From Hyphomicrobiales bacterium (lineage in GTDB: Bacteria; Pseudomonadota; Alphaproteobacteria; Rhizobiales; Rhizobiaceae), in the NCBI GenBank assembly GCA_017305935.1, contig JAFKJU010000018.1, forward strand, positions 1-64,000: a stretch of DNA of 64,000 bases, read 5' to 3'. Within the stretch, counting starts at the first letter, position 1, and each line of letters opens with the position of its first letter. Position numbers and translations under genes: made by a program. Under the pieces are notes generated by a model, which saw only the letters and a program-made list of their open reading frames with translations, was not told the origin of the DNA and searched no databases. This document shows, piece by piece, positions 58,635 through 64,000 of this stretch.

Positions 58635-60614
58635 ATGTGGCCGTTCGACAGCCAGGCGAGAAACGGTGCGCCGGGGCGGATACGGCATCGGCTGGGCGGG
58701 CTCGCCCTGCTGTTCATCGTCTCCATCGTGGCGGTCACGGCCCTGTCCTTCACCTCGCCCTGGCGGCTGGTCGAACTGCGCAGCTTCGATTACCTGACGA
58801 CGATCGGCAGGCCGCCCTTGCCGAAAGACGGCCCGGTCATCGTCGCCATCGATGAGCCGTCGCTCTCGGAAATTCCGCACCAATGGCCCTGGCCGCGCGC
58901 GCTTCATGCCCGCCTGATCGAGAAACTGCGCGAAGCCGGCGCCAAAGCCATCGGCCTCGACATCATCTTCGCCGAACCCGCCGTCGATCCGCAAAACGAC
59001 GATGCGCTCCAGGCGGCACTTGGACCGGATGTGGTTCTGGCCGGCGACGAGACGCTCATCAACACGCCACAGGCCGACCAGTTGATTCGCACCGAGCCGC
59101 TGCCGCGTTTCGTCGAAGCGGGCGCGCATGTCGGCATCGCCTCGGTCGGGCTCGATGGAGACGGCGTCTTGCGCGGCATGCCGGGCTATGAAGACAGCTT
59201 TGCCGCCGAGATCGCCCACGCTGCCGGCCAACCGGTGGTGAGGCATGAAGCGGGCGCCATGCTTCAGGCGTTCGGGCCCGCCCGCACCTATCCGACCGTT
59301 TCCTACTACCAGGCCCTCGATCCGCAGAATTTCCTGCCGGAAGGCTATTTCAAGGACCGCACGGTGCTGGTCGGGCTCAGCCTGCAGACTGCGCCGGATG
59401 TGCGCGCCAGCACGCCGGATACGTTTGCCACCCCCTATACCGTTCATACCAGCCGGCTCGTCGCCGGCGTCGAGGTGCAGGCGACGTTGCTCGACAATCT
59501 GACCCATGGGCTGGCGATCGCCGATACCGGCACGGCGTTGCGCCTGCTGCTGATCGTGCTCGGCGCGCTGGTCGGCGCCCTCACCGTCTATCGCGACACC
59601 AACTGGATAACGGCGTTGTGGGGCGTGGCCTCGGTCGGGGCCGCCCTTGGCCTTGCTTATATTTCCGTGCGTTACGGGCGCGTCTTCACCTCGCCTGTCG
59701 GGCCGGTCCTCTCCTATCTGACCGTCGTCATCGGCCAGTCCGGACTGGACTATGCCGCCGAGCGGCGTACGCGCCGGCAGGTGACCCGCGCCTTCGGGCA
59801 ATATCTGTCACCTGCCATGGTCGAGCGCCTCGCCAACGACCCGTCGCAACTGAAACTCGGCGGCGAGACCCGCAATCTCTCCATCCTGTTCTGCGACGTG
59901 CGCGGTTTCACCACCATCGCCGAGCGGATGAAGAACGATCCGCAGCAGCTCACCACGCTGATCAACCGGCTGCTGACACCGCTTTCCGACGAGATCCTCG
60001 CCTGCGGCGGAACGATCGACAAATATATCGGCGATTGCGTGATGGCTTTCTGGAACGCGCCGCTCGACGATCCCCAGCATGCCGCCCATGCCGTCGAAGC
60101 GGCGCTCAGGATGCTGGAGGCGATGGACCGCTTCAATGCCGAACTTCAGACGGAGCTGGCGGCGCGCGGCGAGGAACCCTATGGTCTCAGAATCGGCGTC
60201 GGCATCAACACCGGCGATTGCGTCGTCGGCAATATGGGTTCGCTCAGCCGCTTCGATTATTCCGCGCTCGGCGATTCCGTCAATCTCGCATCGCGGTTGG
60301 AAGGCGAATCGAAATCTGTCGCCGTGCCGCTGCTGCTCGGCGAAGAAACGGCGCGACAGGCCGCCGACCGCTTCTGCATGATCGAGCTGGATCGCATCCA
60401 GGTGAAGGGCCGCTCGGTCGCCTCGCCCGTGTTCACGGCGCTGAAGGAGGCGCCGCCGCGCGAAATTCTGGCCGAACACCGACGCCTCCTCGACGCGAAA
60501 TATGCCGGCGCCCTGACGGCTGACGATGCGATCTTCGATCGGCTGACAGCGGCGCTGCCGCAATTTGCCGCCTATTATGCCCTGATGCGCACCCGCCTCG
60601 CCGTTTCCGCCTGA
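58635..60614 (+). CDS. CHASE2-domain class III adenylate/guanylate cyclase
   Basis: 659 residues. One N-terminal membrane helix (about 22-45), a periplasmic CHASE2 sensor (about 45-330, VIVAIDEPSLSEI, IGLDIIFAEP), three membrane helices (about 330-400), and a cytosolic class III cyclase domain. Metal Asp421 (FCDVRGFT) and Asp467 (YIGDCVMAF), purine-selecting Lys463, transition-state Asn550 and Arg554 (VNLASRLE) are all present. The second specificity position is Ser543 rather than Asp, as in class IIIb enzymes. It should make cAMP (possibly cGMP) in response to an envelope signal. Co-transcribed with the FecR-TPR protein. Confidence 0.93.
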   Translation: MWPFDSQARNGAPGRIRHRLGGLALLFIVSIVAVTALSFTSPWRLVELRSFDYLTTIGRPPLPKDGPVIVAIDEPSLSEIPHQWPWPRALHARLIEKLREAGAKAIGLDIIFAEPAVDPQNDDALQAALGPDVVLAGDETLINTPQADQLIRTEPLPRFVEAGAHVGIASVGLDGDGVLRGMPGYEDSFAAEIAHAAGQPVVRHEAGAMLQAFGPARTYPTVSYYQALDPQNFLPEGYFKDRTVLVGLSLQTAPDVRASTPDTFATPYTVHTSRLVAGVEVQATLLDNLTHGLAIADTGTALRLLLIVLGALVGALTVYRDTNWITALWGVASVGAALGLAYISVRYGRVFTSPVGPVLSYLTVVIGQSGLDYAAERRTRRQVTRAFGQYLSPAMVERLANDPSQLKLGGETRNLSILFCDVRGFTTIAERMKNDPQQLTTLINRLLTPLSDEILACGGTIDKYIGDCVMAFWNAPLDDPQHAAHAVEAALRMLEAMDRFNAELQTELAARGEEPYGLRIGVGINTGDCVVGNMGSLSRFDYSALGDSVNLASRLEGESKSVAVPLLLGEETARQAADRFCMIELDRIQVKGRSVASPVFTALKEAPPREILAEHRRLLDAKYAGALTADDAIFDRLTAALPQFAAYYALMRTRLAVSA

Positions 60615-60616
60615 AT

Positions 60617-60655
60617 AAAAAAAGCCTCCCCGCCGCAGCGGAGAGGCCTTTGTCG
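60617..60655 (+). terminator. Terminator between cyclase and glnII
   Basis: Imperfect GC-rich stem AAAGCCTCCCCGC/GCGGAGAGGCCTTT with loop CGCA, A-rich on the left and T-rich on the right, placed between two convergent genes, so probably bidirectional. Confidence 0.75.
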
Positions 60656-60667
60656 TTTTGTCGCCGA

Positions 60668-61708
60668 TCAGGCGGCGGCGGAGGCGGAACCGGCCAGCGG
60701 CACTTCCGAGATCGTCTTCAGAACCTGCGAAGCGATCTGGTAGGGGTCGCCCTGCGAGTTCGGGCGGCGGTCTTCGAGATAGCCGCGATAGCCGTTGTTG
60801 ACGAAGGAATGCGGCACGCGGATCGAGGCGCCACGATCGGCCACACCGTAGGAGAACTTGTTCCAGGGGGCTGTCTCGTGCTTGCCGGTCAGGCGCAGAT
60901 GGTTGTCCGGGCCATAGACGGCGATATGGGCGTCGAGGTTCTTCTCGAACTGCGCCATCAGGGCTTCGAAATAGGCCTTGCCGCCGGTCTCACGCATATA
61001 CTTGGTCGAGAAGTTGCAATGCATGCCCGAGCCGTTCCAGTCGGTATCGCCGAGCGGCTTGCAGTGCCATTCGATGTCGATGCAGTATTTTTCGCAAAGA
61101 CGCGTCAGCAGGTAGCGCGCGATCCAGATTTCATCGGCGGCCTTTTTGGAGCCCTTGCCGAAAATCTGGAACTCCCACTGGCCCTTGGCCACTTCGGCAT
61201 TGATGCCTTCGTGGTTGATGCCGGCGGCGAGGCAGAGATCGAGATGCTCCTCGACGATCTGGCGGGCGATGTTGCCGACGTTCTTGTAGCCGACGCCGGT
61301 GTAATACGGGCCTTGCGGCGCCGGATAGCCCTGCTCGGGGAAGCCGAGCGGACGGCCGTTCTGGTAGAAGAAGTATTCCTGCTCGAAGCCGAACCAGGTG
61401 TCGGCATCGTCGAGCACGGTGGCGCGGCTGTTGGACGGATGCGGCGTCTTGCCGTCCGGCATCATCACTTCGCACATGACCAGGACGCCGTTCGTGCGGG
61501 CCGGATCGGGATAAAGCGCAACCGGCTTCAGCACGCAATCGGAGCTGCGGCCTTCGGCCTGATTGGTGGAAGAACCGTCAAATCCCCAGAGCGGCAACTG
61601 TTCGAGCGTCGGGAAGGCGTCGAATTCCTTGATCTGCGTCTTGCCACGAAGGTTCGGCACCGGGGTGTAACCATCGAGCCAGATGTACTCAAGTTTGAAC
61701 TTGGTCAT
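60668..61708 (-). CDS. glnII: Glutamine synthetase II (eukaryotic type)
   Basis: 346 residues, the short eukaryotic-type GSII found in rhizobia beside GSI. Signatures: WGFDGSSTNQAEG (N-terminal beta-grasp), WFGFEQEYFF with metal Glu, GINHEGINAEVAKGQWEFQ, and SIRVPHSF near the C-terminus. Forms glutamine from glutamate and ammonia under nitrogen limitation. ATG 61708 gives the family N-terminus MTKFKLEYIWLDGY; the long upstream frame is promoter sequence. A -24/-12 promoter lies about 95 bp upstream. Confidence 0.97.
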   Translation of the reverse strand: MTKFKLEYIWLDGYTPVPNLRGKTQIKEFDAFPTLEQLPLWGFDGSSTNQAEGRSSDCVLKPVALYPDPARTNGVLVMCEVMMPDGKTPHPSNSRATVLDDADTWFGFEQEYFFYQNGRPLGFPEQGYPAPQGPYYTGVGYKNVGNIARQIVEEHLDLCLAAGINHEGINAEVAKGQWEFQIFGKGSKKAADEIWIARYLLTRLCEKYCIDIEWHCKPLGDTDWNGSGMHCNFSTKYMRETGGKAYFEALMAQFEKNLDAHIAVYGPDNHLRLTGKHETAPWNKFSYGVADRGASIRVPHSFVNNGYRGYLEDRRPNSQGDPYQIASQVLKTISEVPLAGSASAAA

Positions 61709-61800
61709 TGCGAATCTCTCACTCACGTCTGTTGCAAGGTCTGAACGATCCTGAAGCGGTCGCCGGGTGGCGGCCTTCCAGGGGAGGCTGCCAGTGGGAA

Positions 61801-61817
61801 TGCATATCCCGTGCCAA
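61801..61817 (-). promoter_or_regulatory. Sigma-54 promoter of glnII
   Basis: Minus strand reads TTGGCACGGGATATGCA: GG at -24 and GC at -12 with the exact spacing of the TGGCAC-N5-TTGC consensus, one mismatch (A for T). NtrC-type control of glnII is known in rhizobia. A TGC/GCA-flanked candidate activator site (TGTGCATTTGCGCA) lies about 95 bp further up at 61913-61926. Confidence 0.82.
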
Positions 61818-62086
61818 GTTCGTGAGCGGACGCCGAAACCGTAATTTTTTGTCATTTTCCGGTGCCTGAACGGTCCGGGTGGAACAAAATGTCAAAACCG
61901 GCGTTTATTGTCTGCGCAAATGCACAAAAATTAGCCAACGCACCGACATAGTCAGCGAAACCACGCGTTTTCCTGCTTACAGGCCACGCAAATCATGATA
62001 ATAATTAAGGCACAGAGCCTAAAAACTGTGCAAAATTTAATCGAGTGGAAGTCGTGCCTAAAGAGTAATCCGGAAAGGAAAAGACA
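61818..62086. other. glnII upstream activating region and small-gene promoter
   Basis: AT-rich gap of about 270 bp. Repeats of AAAATG(A/T)CAAAA appear on both strands around 61845-61900, besides the candidate NtrC site at 61913. A promoter for the gene at 62087 must lie in the AT-rich part near 61990-62040. No gene is seen. Confidence 0.4.
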
Positions 62087-62284
62087 ATGGCAGCAGGCGT
62101 ACATCCCGGTTCCGCAGAAATAGTCCCCTTTCCTGTCAAAAGCCGCCACCGAAACTTCGGGCAGCGCACGGAAGACATGCAGGCAAGCGTGGTTCAGTTT
62201 CCGGAACGCGTAATCTATGATGTCGTCGATACCTGCTGGTACCATGCCGACGCCATGGCCGAAGAGGACAAGTCGCGCAACTGA
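62087..62284 (+). CDS. Small hypothetical protein, possibly DUF6074-like
   Basis: 65 residues. The N-terminal EIVPFPVKSRHRNFGQR resembles the PFP-then-basic pattern of DUF6074-type small rhizobial proteins, but the match is weak. The C-terminal half is acidic (YDVVDTCWYHADAMAEED). A purine-rich GGAAAGGAAAAG supports ATG 62087, and a good terminator follows 46 bases after the stop, so it is a free-standing small gene. Function unknown. Confidence 0.65.
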   Translation: MAAGVHPGSAEIVPFPVKSRHRNFGQRTEDMQASVVQFPERVIYDVVDTCWYHADAMAEEDKSRN

Positions 62285-62330
62285 ACTGCTGCGACATCTT
62301 CCGGCGACACGACCCATCCCCCGAAACACG

Positions 62331-62370
62331 AAGGGCGCTCCGATAACGTTCGGAACGCCCTCAATTTTTT
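62331..62370 (+). terminator. Intrinsic terminator after the small gene at 62087
   Basis: Stem AAGGGCGCTCCG/CGGAACGCCCTC (one mismatched pair) with loop ATAACGTT, followed by AATTTTTT. Confidence 0.85.
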
Positions 62371-62384
62371 CATCGATACGCGAC

Positions 62385-62573
62385 TCAGGCCGCCAGAGCG
62401 TGGCTGCTCGACAGATGCGCGCGGATGGCGGCCTTGATCTCGTTGACGCCGGCATGAAGGCTGTTGTCGAGATCGATGACGTGGAATTTCACCGCGATAA
62501 AACGCAGCCGCCCCTCCTGGGGAACGGCAATCCCCACCGGGATGCCACCATATTCAATAACGTGCCTTTGCAT
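62385..62573 (-). CDS. Small conserved hypothetical protein, paralogue of the one at 22287
   Basis: 62 residues, MQRHVIEYGGIPVGIAVPQE... Shares with the 22287 product the start MQ-x-x-VIE, the block G-x-PVGI, and RL-(K/R)-FIAVKFHV-x-DLD, then a helical tail. ATG 62573 is chosen by this alignment; a longer in-frame extension is unrelated. Its start overlaps the end of a 55-codon ORF (62554-62721), suggesting translational coupling. Function unknown. Confidence 0.75.
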   Translation of the reverse strand: MQRHVIEYGGIPVGIAVPQEGRLRFIAVKFHVIDLDNSLHAGVNEIKAAIRAHLSSSHALAA

Positions 62574-62721
62574 GATCGTCGGCCCAGTTCGTTGGAAGGT
62601 CAGTGTCAGGCTTGCGTATGGCGTTCCCATACATTCGACATGTGACAGCATCACAACAAACGGCGAGGTTGAACGCCTGGCCATTCGCAAAGATGGATTC
62701 GGCAAGTTTGCTGGCGGTCAT
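62554..62721 (-). CDS. Possible 55-residue small ORF upstream of the small paralogue
   Basis: MTASKLAESIFANGQAFNLA..., with three Cys (VCCDAVTC) and an acidic tail. GAGGACG lies 8-14 bases before ATG 62721, a palindrome lies just upstream, and the 3' end overlaps the 62573 start by 20 bp. No known domain; supported by position and ribosome site only. Confidence 0.45.
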   Translation of the reverse strand: MTASKLAESIFANGQAFNLAVCCDAVTCRMYGNAIRKPDTDLPTNWADDHAKARY

Positions 62722-62743
62722 TTCATCGTCCTCGTCCGTTATT

Positions 62744-62762
62744 GTCTATTAAATAAATAGAC
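62744..62762. promoter_or_regulatory. AT-rich palindrome before the small-gene pair
   Basis: GTCTATT-AAATA-AATAGAC, perfect 7 bp arms with 5-base spacer, 23 bp upstream of ATG 62721. Good size for a dimeric regulator; it may overlap the -10 of a minus-strand promoter. The other 190 bp up to 62954 hold no gene. Confidence 0.45.
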
Positions 62763-62953
62763 TATTTTATCCTTGGCGACAAGATAAACGGCGGATCGGA
62801 TAGAAAACGAAACCGGATTCACCCATTTCAGGGGCATCCGGCGCAAATTTCTTCTTCGAAATGCGAACGCGACGGACGGGATTTCGAACCCGCCGCCGCC
62901 GCGCAAACATCTCTTTCAGAAGCCGGCCGCGAAAGCCGCAACCGGCCAATCCT

Positions 62954-64000
62954 TCATTCGGCGGCGATGCGCATCGCCAGCGCCTGCCGGCAGGCGGCAA
63001 TCGAGTCGGCTTCGATCGCGGCATAGTGGTCGAATTCGTTGAGGACAGTTGCGCCGAGATCGGCCTCGAAACGCTGCTGGTTGGGACTGGCGACGAAATC
63101 CTGCTGCGCGCCATCGCCGAGATTGGACTGGAAGATGCCGGCGGCGCTGACCGGCAAAAAATCCTCGTAGACGATCGGATCGAAGCAGACGAGGCCTTCG
63201 GCAATCCAGCTTTCGAGATCGCCGCTGGCGACGCCCTGTTGCTCGCGGCCCTTGGCGGTCAGCGCATAGGTGAAATAGCCGAGGCCGCCAGCGCGGATGC
63301 CGGCCCAATCATCCGGAAAGGAGGCGAAAGCTTCCGCCAAGGCCGCCTCATAGGCGCGGGCATTCGAACCATCGGCGGCGGGACGGACCAGCTTTCGCGA
63401 TTCCGTCAGCAGTGTGTCGTAAAGCGCCCGGCCCTTCGGCGTCAGGGCGATACCGCGCTGCTCGATTTCGCCGAAACGGGCGGTGTGCGAACCCGTCTGC
63501 CAGTCGCCGTCAGAGGATTGGAAGGAAACGGCTTCTTCCAGCGCCTTGAACGAGGTCTGGCGCAGCAGGATCGGGCATTTGCGGGTCGGCGGTCCCTCGA
63601 CCACGGCCTTGGGCGCGATACCGTAATCCGGCATACGCGCCTGCACGGCGTCGATATCGAGGGTGCGCGGCGTGAGATGGTTGATATGCGGCCCCTTGAA
63701 GGAGACGACATCGGCGATCAACCGGTGCGCATCGTGCAGGCGATGGTAGAGATCGGCGCTGACACTGGCGCGGTCATGCCAGCGGAAGGTTTCCAGAACC
63801 TCGGTAACGAAACGCTCGGCATCGGCGGCGGAGAGCCCGCCCTCGCGCTCGGCCTTTTCCGTCAGCTGAATGGCGCCGGCGGTAAAAATCTGGCGCTGTT
63901 CGAGGATGGCGCGGGCTTCCTCGCGCAAGGCTTCATCCGCGATCAGATCGAGGCGCAGCAGCGAGGTGAAAACGCGGAAAGGATTGCGGCTGAGCGCCTC
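62954..64000 (-). CDS. hglS: 2-oxoadipate dioxygenase/decarboxylase (HglS/YdcJ, DUF1338), partial
   Basis: 348 codons are visible, with the N-terminus beyond the right edge; the frame stays open to 64000 and includes NPFRVFTSLLRLDLI, a conserved early segment of the family. Other landmarks are FKGPHINHLTPRTLDID with the metal-binding His and FLPVSAAGIFQSNLG near the C-terminus. Characterised HglS converts 2-oxoadipate to D-2-hydroxyglutarate in lysine catabolism, using Fe(II) and O2. The first Met-like codon inside the window (63928) is not the start. Confidence 0.88.
   Translation of the reverse strand, partial: EALSRNPFRVFTSLLRLDLIADEALREEARAILEQRQIFTAGAIQLTEKAEREGGLSAADAERFVTEVLETFRWHDRASVSADLYHRLHDAHRLIADVVSFKGPHINHLTPRTLDIDAVQARMPDYGIAPKAVVEGPPTRKCPILLRQTSFKALEEAVSFQSSDGDWQTGSHTARFGEIEQRGIALTPKGRALYDTLLTESRKLVRPAADGSNARAYEAALAEAFASFPDDWAGIRAGGLGYFTYALTAKGREQQGVASGDLESWIAEGLVCFDPIVYEDFLPVSAAGIFQSNLGDGAQQDFVASPNQQRFEADLGATVLNEFDHYAAIEADSIAACRQALAMRIAAE

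Noticed and set aside
54284-60614. Calling the locus a bona fide Pycsar defence system
   Set aside because: The cyclase has a CHASE2 sensor and purine-cyclase residues and is transcribed with a FecR protein, unlike stand-alone PycC; the effector match is by eye only.

Overview
This is a GC-rich 64 kb window from an alphaproteobacterium, most likely of the order Rhizobiales (Rhizobium/Agrobacterium type). The main evidence is repABC-family RepA and RepC proteins with an antisense RNA between them, a eukaryotic-type glutamine synthetase II behind a sigma-54 promoter, a rhizobial amino-acid:[carrier-protein] ligase, GC-rich palindromic intergenic repeats, and several LacI-controlled solute-catabolism operons. 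Much of the gene content is chromosome-like (purU, efp/epmAB, selO, HU, glnII, hut, cys). Finding it beside repA/repC suggests a chromid or a chromosome carrying a plasmid-type replication module. The sequence alone cannot decide which.

Layout. 1-719: formyltetrahydrofolate deformylase (cut by the left edge). 1.2-8.9 kb: a compact carrier-protein operon on the minus strand (ACP, acyl-CoA-dehydrogenase-like flavoprotein, aa:CP ligase, DUF1839, glycoside hydrolase family 2), met head-on by a tandem alpha/beta hydrolase whose second domain has a Cys nucleophile. This is the best candidate for an undescribed pathway. 9.2-12.1 kb: epmA-epmB divergent from efp, a complete EF-P beta-lysylation set. 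12.1-14.9 kb: gabT-gabD for GABA catabolism. 15.1-20.4 kb: repC, antisense RNA, repA and a KAP-family P-loop NTPase, with no repB. 20.5-24.2 kb: an aminotransferase, a small conserved protein, a DUF993 protein, palindromic repeats and a LacI operator/promoter. 24.2-30.2 kb: LacI, Gfo/Idh/MocA oxidoreductase, CoA transferase, enoyl-CoA hydratase and aldehyde dehydrogenase, translationally coupled. 30.2-40.0 kb: a second LacI regulator, divergent from a sugar ABC transporter followed by two GMC oxidoreductases and an SDR. 40.0-46.0 kb: histidine utilisation (hutF-hutC divergent from hutI-hutG-hutU around one HutC operator) without hutH. 46.0-48.9 kb: slyX, HU, selO and an Rrf2 regulator. 49.2-54.2 kb: a sulfate/thiosulfate ABC transporter and a luciferase-like monooxygenase. 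54.3-60.6 kb: a small membrane protein resembling the Pycsar effector (DUF5706/PycTM) fold, divergent from a FecR-TPR-beta-barrel protein and a CHASE2 class III nucleotide cyclase. 60.7-64.0 kb: glnII, three small proteins (one a paralogue of the small protein at 22.3 kb) and an HglS/YdcJ-type 2-oxoadipate dioxygenase cut by the right edge.

How the parts work together. Several modules feed carbon and nitrogen from amino acids and sugars into central metabolism: histidine through the formylglutamate route, GABA to succinate, lysine through 2-oxoadipate, and sugars or polyols through LacI-controlled oxidative operons. Regulation is often readable: a perfect HutC palindrome, a LacI palindrome placed between -35 and -10 with a second degenerate copy in front of the divergent DUF993 gene, and a -24/-12 promoter before glnII. 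The least understood parts are the carrier-protein operon, the repA/repC module without repB, and the cyclase/FecR/PycTM-like neighbourhood.
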